Source: Vibrio algicola (GTDB lineage Bacteria > Pseudomonadota > Gammaproteobacteria > Enterobacterales > Vibrionaceae). Taken from it: DNA of 52,774 nucleotides. A program made the position numbers and the translations under genes. The stretch spans positions 1-52,774 of the forward strand of contig NZ_CP058324.1 of NCBI RefSeq assembly GCF_009601765.2. The letters run 5' to 3'. This document shows positions 1 through 8,836 of the stretch, one piece after another (the first letter of the stretch is position 1; the number at the start of each line of letters is the position of its first letter). The notes beneath the pieces are model-generated. The model saw nothing but the letters and a program-made list of their open reading frames with translations. It ran no database searches and was not told the DNA's origin.

Positions 1-73
1 ATACGTTTGTATTATTCTATTTCCAAACTGATCATCCACACAGGTTTATGAGTTTTTTTTGAGGCATTTTAAT

Positions 74-256
74 ATGAATTCCAAACAACAATCTGTTTCA
101 GATGTTCGCCCTATCGGGATCCAATTTGATATTTCGGCTGAAGCAAACGCCGTTTTGATTGAATCGGCAAAAAAAGCTGAACGCACAAAAAAAGGGGAAG
201 CAAAGCTGAGGCTACAAGATCACTTGTTACGCTTTCCCGATTGGAAACAGCAATAA
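74..256 (+). CDS. TraY-like ribbon-helix-helix relaxosome protein
   Basis: A 60-residue protein, started at the ATG at 74 because GAGG lies about 10 bases upstream; an upstream TTG has no such site. The core (LIESAKKAERTKKGEAKLRL then QDHLLRFPDWK) closely follows the F-plasmid TraY repeat, a MetJ/Arc ribbon-helix-helix DNA-binding fold. TraY helps the relaxase at oriT and can regulate tra transcription. F TraY has two such repeats in one chain, whereas this protein has one and would be expected to dimerise. It stands at the head of the transfer region, some 25 kb from the best oriT candidate. The family is recognised from memory of TraY; its DNA target is unknown. Confidence 0.7.
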   Translation: MNSKQQSVSDVRPIGIQFDISAEANAVLIESAKKAERTKKGEAKLRLQDHLLRFPDWKQQ

Positions 257-557
257 GTAAGTAAAACCGTTTCATCGATATATTGTGTTACCTCAAGCGC
301 TAAGAAGGGCGCAGGCAGGGCAAGCCTAAAAAAATCGAAACATTATTATTTCTGAGCGTTAACTATGAGCTAAAAAAATCATAGGTATTCAGAAAATACA
401 GACACAATATGTGGCTGCTTTACGTGATCATATTCACGGGAGTTGTGTGTATCGTGAGCACACTCAAGCAATAATCACGACACGGCACTGAAAGGTGTCA
501 TTTTTACAAAAATTTATTTTTTGCGAAGTAAGTTTCTGTAAAAAAAGGATGAGAAAA
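257..557. other. gene-free stretch with weak hairpins
   Basis: I see no convincing gene here. A short inverted repeat GACAC/GTGTC (479-483 and 495-499) with a following T tract at 501-505 could be a weak terminator, and GTGA/TCAC near 424-437 forms a small hairpin. The following gene could be read from a GTG at 495, but its better start is at 558. Confidence 0.35.
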
Positions 558-923
558 ATGTTAATGATTATGTATGGGCTATTACCTTTAAATCAAAGCC
601 TTATGGATATCAAGGGTAAAAATATTCATGAAAAATTGGACATCTTAAACGTAAAGTTTATCGCCGCAAATTCTGATGGGATTATTTTTGCCGCTCTCGT
701 CACCGATACCCAACACTATCAATCATTGTCTTTTTCATTGGAAAGCATTTACTACAAAACGCCTTCAAAACGTAGCTCTCCATGCCATGCGCATTTTTGT
801 GAGGCTTCTGAACACACGAAAAAAAGACATTATCGTAAGTCAAAAAACTTAACTCTGACACGCAAAAATTGGAAGCAATTTATTGGAAATAAGCACACTA
901 TCACTCAGCAAGTATTACATTAA
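558..923 (+). CDS. hypothetical protein ahead of the T4SS operon
   Basis: A 121-residue protein of unknown function. The start at 558 is chosen because AAAAGGATGAG ends about 7 bases before it; an in-frame ATG at 549 overlaps that site. There is no signal peptide or clear membrane segment. The C-terminal third is basic and rich in His and Lys (HTKKRHYRKSKNLTLTRKNW), so nucleic-acid binding is possible but not shown. A strong intrinsic terminator follows within 25 bases, separating it from the virB genes. Confidence 0.5.
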   Translation: MLMIMYGLLPLNQSLMDIKGKNIHEKLDILNVKFIAANSDGIIFAALVTDTQHYQSLSFSLESIYYKTPSKRSSPCHAHFCEASEHTKKRHYRKSKNLTLTRKNWKQFIGNKHTITQQVLH

Positions 924-946
924 TTTAATAAGCCAATGTTCCACTT

Positions 947-974
947 ATCCCATCGTTAAGCAATGGGATTTTTT
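947..974 (+). terminator. intrinsic terminator just before virB3
   Basis: Perfect 7-bp stem ATCCCAT (947-953) / ATGGGAT (963-969) with a 9-base loop and a run of six T. The next start codon is only 24 bases on, leaving no room for a separate promoter after the terminator. Confidence 0.8.
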
Positions 975-998
975 ATACCAGAAATTTAAGGTGAGAGG

Positions 999-1343
999 AT
1001 GAAAAACCCATCACTACAAAATACATCAATGTTTAAAAACCAAAAACTCATTGCAAATTTACCCGAAAAAGTTTTCGTTATAGCTCTATTTATTGCCGCT
1101 TGTGGTGCCGCCCTTTTTTTTAAATTATGTGGGTTCAGTATTGGCCTGATTCTAAGCCTCATTTTTATCTACATCGTTTACAAACCCCTCTATATCATTC
1201 ATACAAATGATTTGGATGCGTGGCGGCTTTATATTAAAGCGACCTATTCAGCAACCTATTTTGACGCCTCTTACACAACACCAAAACACATTTTGGTGGT
1301 TAGACGTGACAAACTTATCCACCTAAAGGATCTCGATTTATGA
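999..1343 (+). CDS. virB3: VirB3-like inner-membrane protein of the T4SS
   Basis: 114 residues with a double hydrophobic segment at about residues 24-65 and a soluble C-terminal tail. VirB3 proteins are about 100 residues with N-terminal membrane segments and work with VirB4 in pilus assembly at the inner membrane. The call rests on size, topology and position beside virB2 and virB4, since the residue pattern alone is weak. It has a GAGAGG ribosome site, and its stop overlaps the next start (ATGA). The order virB3-virB2-virB4 is the reverse of the usual first two genes. Confidence 0.55.
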   Translation: MKNPSLQNTSMFKNQKLIANLPEKVFVIALFIAACGAALFFKLCGFSIGLILSLIFIYIVYKPLYIIHTNDLDAWRLYIKATYSATYFDASYTTPKHILVVRRDKLIHLKDLDL

Positions 1344-1666
1344 CCCAAAAAGAGTTAAAAGCCAGTTTATTTATTGGTTCATTATGTGCATCTAAAGCCG
1401 CCGTTGCTAGCTCTATTGATATCGGTGGCTCATCTAGTGGTTTTCTCTCAAAAATCGCCGAGTTTTTTCAACAAGTTGTCGATTTTGCCGGCGGCCCTGG
1501 TGCAATGTTCATTGTTTTTCTATCAATTACAGTTGGATTGGGGATGTGGGCATTTATGCCCAAGCAAAGCGGCAGTGCGCTGGGGTATATTTTTAGAGCC
1601 TGCATTGCCGGGATTGGACTTTTCGGTATGGGCACATTACTAGCTTGGTTACAATCGATGGCATAG
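1340..1666 (+). CDS. virB2: VirB2/TrbC-like conjugative pilin
   Basis: 108 residues: an N-terminal signal-like segment ending near AVASS, then two hydrophobic helices (about residues 50-72 and 82-105) joined by a short basic loop (MPKQSGSA). This is the layout of VirB2/TrbC pilins, which are cleaved and inserted in the inner membrane before polymerising into the conjugative pilus. ATGA overlap with the preceding gene and AAGGA upstream support the start. It lies directly before virB4, as pilin genes often do. Confidence 0.7.
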   Translation: MTQKELKASLFIGSLCASKAAVASSIDIGGSSSGFLSKIAEFFQQVVDFAGGPGAMFIVFLSITVGLGMWAFMPKQSGSALGYIFRACIAGIGLFGMGTLLAWLQSMA

Positions 1667-1675
1667 GAATAGGTT

Positions 1676-4198
1676 ATGACACAATTAAATGAGTCTATTT
1701 ATAGCTACGGTATTACGGGAGAACAGCTATTAACGGATACCGGTGCAGTGATCGGCGTACTAAGTTTAGATGGTGTCGAACCAACGATTTTATCTGAAAT
1801 TGATAGAGTTAATATCACCGCTCTGATCCGTAACATTATTCAACGCCTGCCTGTTTCTATCACCCTAACCCAATATTATATCCATCACGACAACTATAAA
1901 ATTAAATTTCAGGAAACGGATAATCCTCGGGTTAACCTCGCATTAAAACGGCGTCAATGGTTTTTAAATCAAACTCGTGATCTCAATAAATCGTATCTGT
2001 ATTGGGCTGTTGAGGTTCCAAAACAGATCCAAGGTCATTGGAGTAAAGATTTGATAAGACGGCTTTTTAATGCCGTCTTTGATAGTGACTCAAAAGAGAC
2101 GCTCAAAACTGAATTATCAAATCGTGGAAGTGTTCTCGTTGAATATGAAGAATTAAAGAGACAATTGCATGAGGTTCGTCAAATACTCGCTGACATTCAA
2201 TTGCGCCTCTCTTTTTTATCTACGGATAACAATGTTCTATCACCGGCGCAATTATTTGGTCTCAGTAAAAGCCTCGTTCAGTTAAACCCTCACTATCTAC
2301 ATCATGCAGGAGCGCCAATCTCAGAACGCTGGGATGCTATTTTAGGCTCAGGCAATGTGTCAACGGTTCTTATTGATGGTGTTCATTTCTTGAAAATTGA
2401 TGGTGATAAGCCACGTTATGCTAGATTTGCGACCGTAACCGGCATTGGTGAACAATTTATGCCAGAAGCCGCATTTTGTTCCAGCCTACCGCCCCCGGTA
2501 AATGAAAAAGGTAATTATCTGTACATGATCAGATATAAGCCCTATTCACGCAGTGAGCGTAATAGAATGTTTAAATCCAAAGAGCAAGAATTGTACCGAA
2601 ATCAAATGAAAGTCACTGACTTTGTGAGCGGTAATTCGTCATCGTCACAAATTGCTCAACGGATGCACAATGATCCTAAAACTCAGCAGTTATTGAGTGA
2701 AATACACAATGCTCAAAATGTAGCGGATAAATTTGGCCAATTTCATGCCGTTATTGTCATTTTTGATGAAGATATAAATAAACTCAATCAGCAAGTGTCT
2801 CGACTCTCACGAGTGTTAGAAGAAGCGCAGTTTCATTTGATTTGGGAAACCCTCGGATTACTAGAGGCGTATCAATCAATTCAACTCGGCTATTCCAGAG
2901 ATACAATTAGACAATCAGAAATTAATAGTACTCAAGCGGCTGCGGCTAGTTTGTTATATCGGGGTAGTGAAGGGATCCCAGTATGGGAGCATGGTTTTAA
3001 ACCCGCAGAATCGATTTATGTATTAGAGTCTGACGATGGCGTGCCATTTCATTACACACCATTTGTTGGGGATAAATGTCTGGTTATTGGTGTTGGTCCA
3101 ACCCGTTCAGGGAAAACATTTCTAAAAAATTGCATCGCGACTCATTTTCAAAAATTAGGCGGAATGTATTGCGCCCTCGATGTTGATCAGGGAAGTGAAC
3201 CTATTGCGCGTTATTTTGGTGACGATGGGGCTATTTTTCGTTTAGAAGATACAAGTACGACTCGAGGTTTTAATCCATTTTCAATTGGGATAGATGAACA
3301 TGATGATGCGTTCAAAACGCACATGTTAAATATCATCAATTTAATGCTAAAAACGAATGATTCCGACGAATTGAAAACGCTGACCGCAAATGAACAATTA
3401 GAAATAGATAGGGCAATTGAGCAAACACTCGCGCTAGATACTGGTAAATTGAGAAATTTTTCCGGCATGTTGGCGCATTGTGGTACAGCCGTTAATCAAA
3501 AATTACAGCGATTTAAACGCGGTAATATTTATGGGCAATTATTTGATAATGATATCGATGCCATTGGTGTTCTTGATAAGCCAGTATCGGTATACAACAC
3601 TCAGGGAGTAAAGGACAACCCTAAAATTGCCGCGTTAGTCAATACGGAGATTTTTTTTAGAAGTACACGCCTTTTTGAAAATCCAGAATACCGAGAGCGC
3701 GCTAAATTTCTTGAGGTCGATGAATGTCAATATGTATTATCTGTTCCCAATGCAGCCGATTTTCTTATTGCCAAGGCGCGAACCTGGTTTAAGCATGGCG
3801 GCGGCATGGGGTTCTGGACACAATCGCCAAAACATTATTCAGCACTACCAGAATGGGGCACGCTGCGCTCCGCCGCAACAACATTCATTTTTATGAGTGA
3901 TCCAGAAATGCAACCAGAAGAGTATATCGCTGCATTTCCATTTTTAACGCCTGATGAATGCAAAAAAATTAGCGAATTGATACCAAAACGCCAGGCATAC
4001 ATTAAACAAATGGATGTCGGGATAGCAAAAATTGTGAATTTACATGTTGAGGCTGAACAGTATGTGATAGCGACATCTAATCCCTCAGAATCATCTGTGG
4101 CCAATCGTATTTATCAACAGGAAAAAAATATAGATATCGCGATTGATACTATTTTAACGGAGTTGGGCATGGAGAAAACCATTGATAGGTCTAATTAA
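1676..4198 (+). CDS. virB4: VirB4 family T4SS ATPase
   Basis: 840 residues, normal for VirB4/TrbE/CagE proteins. The Walker A motif GPTRSGKT lies at about residues 472-480 and Walker B KFLEVDECQ at about 677-686, followed by a conserved Gln-Ser stretch (GFWTQSPKHY). The N-terminal half is the usual VirB4 domain that contacts VirB3 and VirB8. The protein energises pilus biogenesis and substrate transfer at the cytoplasmic face of the inner membrane. AGGAATAGG precedes the ATG. The 3' end overlaps the next gene by 17 bases, suggesting coupled translation. Confidence 0.93.
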   Translation: MTQLNESIYSYGITGEQLLTDTGAVIGVLSLDGVEPTILSEIDRVNITALIRNIIQRLPVSITLTQYYIHHDNYKIKFQETDNPRVNLALKRRQWFLNQTRDLNKSYLYWAVEVPKQIQGHWSKDLIRRLFNAVFDSDSKETLKTELSNRGSVLVEYEELKRQLHEVRQILADIQLRLSFLSTDNNVLSPAQLFGLSKSLVQLNPHYLHHAGAPISERWDAILGSGNVSTVLIDGVHFLKIDGDKPRYARFATVTGIGEQFMPEAAFCSSLPPPVNEKGNYLYMIRYKPYSRSERNRMFKSKEQELYRNQMKVTDFVSGNSSSSQIAQRMHNDPKTQQLLSEIHNAQNVADKFGQFHAVIVIFDEDINKLNQQVSRLSRVLEEAQFHLIWETLGLLEAYQSIQLGYSRDTIRQSEINSTQAAAASLLYRGSEGIPVWEHGFKPAESIYVLESDDGVPFHYTPFVGDKCLVIGVGPTRSGKTFLKNCIATHFQKLGGMYCALDVDQGSEPIARYFGDDGAIFRLEDTSTTRGFNPFSIGIDEHDDAFKTHMLNIINLMLKTNDSDELKTLTANEQLEIDRAIEQTLALDTGKLRNFSGMLAHCGTAVNQKLQRFKRGNIYGQLFDNDIDAIGVLDKPVSVYNTQGVKDNPKIAALVNTEIFFRSTRLFENPEYRERAKFLEVDECQYVLSVPNAADFLIAKARTWFKHGGGMGFWTQSPKHYSALPEWGTLRSAATTFIFMSDPEMQPEEYIAAFPFLTPDECKKISELIPKRQAYIKQMDVGIAKIVNLHVEAEQYVIATSNPSESSVANRIYQQEKNIDIAIDTILTELGMEKTIDRSN

Positions 4199-5018
4199 AA
4201 AAATTGTGGCTCTTATTGCGCCTCTTCTATTGTCTGTAAATGTATTAGCCACCGGATTTCCAGTATTGGATGTGGCTAATTATTTACAAAATTTAGAATC
4301 GTATTTAAATGATTTAGCCACCTATTCTGAAACGGTAAACAATACTATTCAGGATGTTAAAACAGCGCAAAACACACTCAATCAATATAGAAAATTACAA
4401 GAGCAATATAATCTATTGACTCGTCAGGCCGAACAACTTCATTCATCAATGACGCAACATCAATGGGATGCAATGTGGCATGAGGCTATAAGAATGTCGA
4501 AAGAGCGTCCATTTATGGATACTGATTTACGATCGGCCACATTCGGTCTGTATGGAACAGAGAAAATTAAAGACACGGTCGAGAATGAATATGGTAAGGA
4601 GTTAAATAAGGCCGATATGCAGGCATTAGCTACATCAACACTGGGTGAAGTGCCTGAAGAATTTTCTAGATCGTATGAAAATTCAAACCTGGCTATTTAT
4701 CAGGCGGGACAGGTTTCTTCGTTTGAAAAGCGGAATGCTGAACAGCGAAAACAAATCAAAACTATTGATAGTGAACGTCAAAAACTCGGTGATAAAAGCG
4801 AGTTAAAAACCCTACAATTAATCGCTGGCCAAAATCAGATATTGCTAGGACAAATAGCCGATATGAGCGATTTACAAAAAACACAGTTAGAACTATCAAA
4901 TCGAGACCAAAATGAACGGGCGGCTAAAGATCAACAACGTAAACAAGAACAGTTAAAACGAATTCAGTATCTAAACAATCACCCCATCAAAATAGATGAA
5001 ACCCCATTATTACCATAA
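4182..5018 (+). CDS. virB5: VirB5/TrbJ-like minor pilus component
   Basis: 278 residues starting at TTG (4182), with GGAG seven bases upstream inside the virB4 end. The signal peptide is clear (KKIVALIAPLLLSVNVLATG). The mature protein starts with the TrbJ-type pattern GFPVLDVANYLQNLE and continues as long Gln-rich helices (about residues 40-85 and 185-260). TrbJ/VirB5 proteins are periplasmic and sit at the T4SS pilus tip. Family identity comes from the N-terminal pattern and the gene order. Confidence 0.75.
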   Translation: MIGLIKKIVALIAPLLLSVNVLATGFPVLDVANYLQNLESYLNDLATYSETVNNTIQDVKTAQNTLNQYRKLQEQYNLLTRQAEQLHSSMTQHQWDAMWHEAIRMSKERPFMDTDLRSATFGLYGTEKIKDTVENEYGKELNKADMQALATSTLGEVPEEFSRSYENSNLAIYQAGQVSSFEKRNAEQRKQIKTIDSERQKLGDKSELKTLQLIAGQNQILLGQIADMSDLQKTQLELSNRDQNERAAKDQQRKQEQLKRIQYLNNHPIKIDETPLLP

Positions 5019-5232
5019 CAACTATAGGATTTTCATAAAAAAAATACTTATATTTATCTCCCATGTCGCATGTAAGCCGCTGTTATTGCTAATATTTGTA
5101 TTAATGATTATTGGGTTCGGTCAATACACTCAAATAGCCTCCTTAACAGAGGCTACAGATTGCAGTCAAACCAAACCAAATCATACCGTATTGATAAACG
5201 TGGCATGGCCGTTATCCATTATTATTCACTAG
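4996..5232 (+). CDS. small membrane protein between virB5 and virB6
   Basis: 78 residues overlapping the virB5 end by 23 bases. There is one strong hydrophobic segment (about residues 12-40), then a short extracytoplasmic tail with one Cys. Small proteins at this position include VirB7 lipoproteins and entry-exclusion proteins, but there is no lipobox, so VirB7 is not supported. The start has no good ribosome site and may rely on coupling to virB5. The product is not recognised. Confidence 0.45.
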   Translation: MKPHYYHNNYRIFIKKILIFISHVACKPLLLLIFVLMIIGFGQYTQIASLTEATDCSQTKPNHTVLINVAWPLSIIIH

Positions 5233-5241
5233 GGGGCATAG

Positions 5242-6258
5242 ATGGACTTCATCACCCTATTTAATCACGATTTACATGCCTACATCTTAAAAATGACTGA
5301 GTCAGGGGATGTTTACGATTTCTCACACATGTTTTTAATTGTGCTGAGTGTTCTAGCCCTGACAACTGAACTGTTTCATTTCGCAACAGATAAATTTGAT
5401 CCCCAAGCTCATTTTGTTGCTGTTATGTTTGTACTAATTACCCTCATTTTACAAAAAAGTTTTCTGCCCGCGATGGATACTATTTGGCAAACAGGAGAGG
5501 GGTTAGGGATGGCATTTATGGAACAGGCAACCGGTACTCGCGATCCTCTTTATCTCGCGAAGTGGCTCACTCATGCGATAGGAAAAATGAGTTTCAGCGA
5601 TGTGTCACTCAGCGATGGTCCTAGTCTTGTGATTAAAACGGCAATTTTTTATATCATATCCCTATTATTATCCATAGTTATGTATCTAGTTGGTATGTGG
5701 GCGGCCTGGGGATTGGCGTTATCAAAATTACTCGCATTATTATTTATTCCAACGCTAGCATATAAGCCCACACGGTCATTTTTCATATCATGGCTAGAAT
5801 TTTTTCTCGGTTTTGTATTTCTTATGTTGATTTTACGAGTCACGGGAACGCTCGCCGCCCTTGCAATGCAGAGTGAATTTAACTCAATGGGAATGGGGCA
5901 GTGTAGCGCCGGTCATCTGTGTGATATAAATGCGAAATATTTTGCTAACGCTGATACTGATCATTTTGTATTAACCAGTGCATTATCATTACTGCTGGTC
6001 GGTTCAAGTTTTAAATTTGCTCAGGTTTTTTCAAATGCGGCTAGTGATATGAGTAAATATGCGTCAAAATCATTAAAAAATGGAATGAAATCAGCAGGTC
6101 AAAAATTCTTTCCCACATCGAATAATGCAAAAAATAGTTCTGGGGATAAAATGAATTTTAATACCTCAGATATTCCATCACATACCTCAACACCACCCCA
6201 AAATAGGCACACTACATCATATGATTTGCCTCCGCATAACTCTAACCACCTAAAATAA
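5242..6258 (+). CDS. virB6: VirB6-like polytopic membrane protein, copy 1
   Basis: 338 residues with several membrane helices (about residues 30-50, 57-77, 138-180, 185-215, 245-265) and a Ser/Thr/Asn-rich cytoplasmic tail. VirB6/TrbL proteins form part of the inner-membrane channel. AGGGGG precedes the ATG. The loop TGTRDPLYLAKWL and the helix YLVGMWAAWGLALSKLLALL are repeated nearly unchanged in the next gene, so the two are paralogues. Confidence 0.8.
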   Translation: MDFITLFNHDLHAYILKMTESGDVYDFSHMFLIVLSVLALTTELFHFATDKFDPQAHFVAVMFVLITLILQKSFLPAMDTIWQTGEGLGMAFMEQATGTRDPLYLAKWLTHAIGKMSFSDVSLSDGPSLVIKTAIFYIISLLLSIVMYLVGMWAAWGLALSKLLALLFIPTLAYKPTRSFFISWLEFFLGFVFLMLILRVTGTLAALAMQSEFNSMGMGQCSAGHLCDINAKYFANADTDHFVLTSALSLLLVGSSFKFAQVFSNAASDMSKYASKSLKNGMKSAGQKFFPTSNNAKNSSGDKMNFNTSDIPSHTSTPPQNRHTTSYDLPPHNSNHLK

Positions 6259-6272
6259 TAGGTATAAAAATT

Positions 6273-7229
6273 ATGAAACTATGGATGTGGGGAGGGGTAA
6301 TATTTATCGCCTCCTCTTCTATTGCATACGCAACGCCATCTGCTTCTATCATCGCTCGTAGCGGCTTTGATAATACCGTGACAGGATTCATTAATAACAT
6401 AATGTCTACCAGTAATGATGTGCAATGGTTTTGCCTCGCCTTATTAACCGTTTTAAGTGTTTTAGCTCTCATCAGTGAATGGGCACATTTTGCAATGAAT
6501 GGATTGGATGTGGAGCGGTTAATCATGTGCGCTCTGTTCATTATTATTACCACATTTCTTTGTACTCATTTTGTTGAGCCAATGGATGTGATTTGGAACA
6601 GTGCCGATCAAATGAGTTTAGGTTTTCTCGAGGGGGTGACGGGGAATCGCGATCCCCTATATTTAACAATATGGTTAAATAGATCATTAGAACGGATCAT
6701 ATCTAAAGAGCCATCTATTTTGTTAGATGGTTTATATCCAATTTTAATGTCGATGTTGTGGAATTTAGCCACTATTTTGCTTCAAATTGTTATTTATCTA
6801 GTAGGGGTATGGGCAACGTGGGGGTTTTTGTTGAGTAAGTTACTCGGCCTAATTTTTATCCCCTGCCTGGCCTATGGCCCAACCAGACCCTTTTTTGATG
6901 CGTATGTAAAATTTTTTTTAGGGTTTGTTATTTTACTCATTACTTTACGAGTCACTGGCGCCTTAGCAGCATTAACAATTAATGCACAATTTCAAACGCT
7001 GGGGTTAGGGTGTTCCACATTGATCCGATGTGCGTTAACCAATGCTGTATCGATTGATATAAGTTCACAATCACACATGATTGTGACCTGTTTTATTTGC
7101 ATTTTTTTAGTCTGCTCATCATTTAAAATTTCACACAAACTCGCCGGTTCCTGCGGTAGTGCATCAGGTGGTGCTATGCAAGGATTGGGGAGTTTGACTA
7201 AAAAAGCGTTGTCAAAAGGACTAGCGTAA
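6273..7229 (+). CDS. virB6: VirB6-like polytopic membrane protein, copy 2
   Basis: 318 residues with the same topology as the gene before it, plus an N-terminal signal-like segment (IFIASSSIAYATPSA). Shared blocks include TGNRDPLYLTIWL, YLVGVWATWGFLLSKLLGLI and LRVTGALAAL. The long polar tail of copy 1 is missing. The gap to copy 1 is 14 bases, so both are probably made from one transcript. Tandem virB6 genes occur in some T4SS (for example Rickettsiales); whether the copies divide the work here is unknown. Confidence 0.8.
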   Translation: MKLWMWGGVIFIASSSIAYATPSASIIARSGFDNTVTGFINNIMSTSNDVQWFCLALLTVLSVLALISEWAHFAMNGLDVERLIMCALFIIITTFLCTHFVEPMDVIWNSADQMSLGFLEGVTGNRDPLYLTIWLNRSLERIISKEPSILLDGLYPILMSMLWNLATILLQIVIYLVGVWATWGFLLSKLLGLIFIPCLAYGPTRPFFDAYVKFFLGFVILLITLRVTGALAALTINAQFQTLGLGCSTLIRCALTNAVSIDISSQSHMIVTCFICIFLVCSSFKISHKLAGSCGSASGGAMQGLGSLTKKALSKGLA

Positions 7230-7259
7230 AGAATCAATATTATAAGGAGTTCATTTGTT

Positions 7260-7982
7260 ATGATTGAACCGGTACTCTCTAGTGACATATCCCCTGACAC
7301 CATCCCGCCTGTTATTATCGAATTAGGAAAAACAAAAGCTGAACGAAATCGGCTTTTTGTAATTTTAGTAGGTTTAATCATCGTCCTAATTATCGCCCTA
7401 TCATTTTGCTGGTATTCGTTTGATAAGGCTCAGACCAATAAAGAGATTATGTATGTAAAAATGTTTCCCAATGGGACATGGGAAAACGTTGAATACCACG
7501 CCCAGGATAAACAGTTATTTTTTAAAACTACAGTCGATAGTCTAATTGCGCAGTATACAGAAAAACGATTTGGGGTGATTCCGATGACCGTAGCCAGTGA
7601 CTATGGTGAGGCACAGGTATTCATGGATAAAGATCTACACAGTGAATTTATTGCTAAAAATGGGTTTGATGCTGTAGACAAAGCTCACGAATTTGCGAAC
7701 TCAGACAATTACACAAAAATTAAATGGCGATTCAATAATCACACTAGCCAAATAAGGGGAGTATTTAAAGGGATCGAAACACAGGTAATGCGTACCGATG
7801 TTTATTTTACTAAAGAGCAACATATCAGTAGCCAAGTAAAAAAATCTCGAATGATGTTATCTATCTCCTGGCGTTTACTACCAAAAACTGAATTAGAAAA
7901 ACAAGATAAAGATTTTTTACGTGTCAATCCAATTGGTCTAAAAATAATCACTCAAAAACTCACTCTAGAGCCAAACCAGTAA
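7260..7982 (+). CDS. virB8: VirB8 T4SS core protein
   Basis: 240 residues: a cytoplasmic N-terminus, one membrane helix (about residues 38-60), then a periplasmic domain of VirB8/NTF2-like type (QYTEKRFGVIPMTVASDYGE; THVYF-like strand VMRTDVYFTKEQ). VirB8 nucleates T4SS assembly in the inner membrane. AAGGAG lies about 12 bases before the ATG. Its place directly before virB9 and virB10 supports the call. Confidence 0.85.
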   Translation: MIEPVLSSDISPDTIPPVIIELGKTKAERNRLFVILVGLIIVLIIALSFCWYSFDKAQTNKEIMYVKMFPNGTWENVEYHAQDKQLFFKTTVDSLIAQYTEKRFGVIPMTVASDYGEAQVFMDKDLHSEFIAKNGFDAVDKAHEFANSDNYTKIKWRFNNHTSQIRGVFKGIETQVMRTDVYFTKEQHISSQVKKSRMMLSISWRLLPKTELEKQDKDFLRVNPIGLKIITQKLTLEPNQ

Positions 7983-7990
7983 GGCATCCC

Positions 7991-8836
7991 ATGAAAACAA
8001 CAACGCTTGCGCTGCTTACCATATTGGTATGCAGCCCTTTTGCGCACGCTCAAAAAAGGTGTACGCCTCTTTATTATAAGAGTGGTCAGGTCATCACTGT
8101 TCATTCAGCGCTCAATCTAGGTACACGAATACAATTACCCGCAAACTTAATTACGCCCCCGTTAGTCTCTAATGCCAACCTGTGGGATGTTGAAGGTATC
8201 CAAGGAACAAATCAAATTGTGGTGAAACCTAACTCTAATGAGTCAAGTGGTGCACAAACCATGATTTATGCGTATACGGATAACGGACTCGCATTTGATA
8301 TCAATATGGTGAGAACGACCAGCACTAAAAATGAGGCGTGTGCAATTATTAATATTAGTCACCAACAGGCATCAAAACATCAAACTCAAGATTTACAGAG
8401 TTTTATTGCCGCCAGTTATCAAAGCTCAAATAATACAGAAGCACAGGTTTTAGCTCTACGCCATCAGCTTCAACAAGAGCGTATTGGAAATAAGAAGAAG
8501 GTCACAGATGGAGTAATGGCAGCATTACGCAAATATCGTTATCACATTTACACCCGTTATAAATACGACGAAGGCGCTGAATTTGTCGGTAATAACACTA
8601 TTTCGGATGTTTATGATGATGGTAGATTTACCTATATTCGATTAGCGAATCCAAACCGTGGCGTGTTATCCGTTGAAACTATGATCGGCGGAAAAAATGC
8701 AATTGCCCCAGTTAAATATGATGATGCCTATGGCATGTACCGTATTACCGGTATTTACCCGAAATTTACTCTCCGTATTGATGATGTGAAAATTATTGTG
8801 ACTCGCAGTGACAATAGTTCTCATGGAGCCTCGTAA
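7991..8836 (+). CDS. virB9: VirB9 outer-membrane core protein
   Basis: 281 residues with a signal peptide ending near PFAHAQ. The C-terminal part carries the VirB9 signature (YDDGRFTYIRL, then YRITGIYPKFTLRIDD), the domain that binds VirB7 and VirB10 in the outer-membrane ring. No virB7 lipoprotein gene is visible beside it. Its TAA stop overlaps the virB10 start (TAATG). Confidence 0.92.
   Translation: MKTTTLALLTILVCSPFAHAQKRCTPLYYKSGQVITVHSALNLGTRIQLPANLITPPLVSNANLWDVEGIQGTNQIVVKPNSNESSGAQTMIYAYTDNGLAFDINMVRTTSTKNEACAIINISHQQASKHQTQDLQSFIAASYQSSNNTEAQVLALRHQLQQERIGNKKKVTDGVMAALRKYRYHIYTRYKYDEGAEFVGNNTISDVYDDGRFTYIRLANPNRGVLSVETMIGGKNAIAPVKYDDAYGMYRITGIYPKFTLRIDDVKIIVTRSDNSSHGAS

Noticed and set aside
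4996..5232. Small membrane gene as VirB7
   Set aside because: No lipobox Cys after the hydrophobic segment, so I kept it as unknown.
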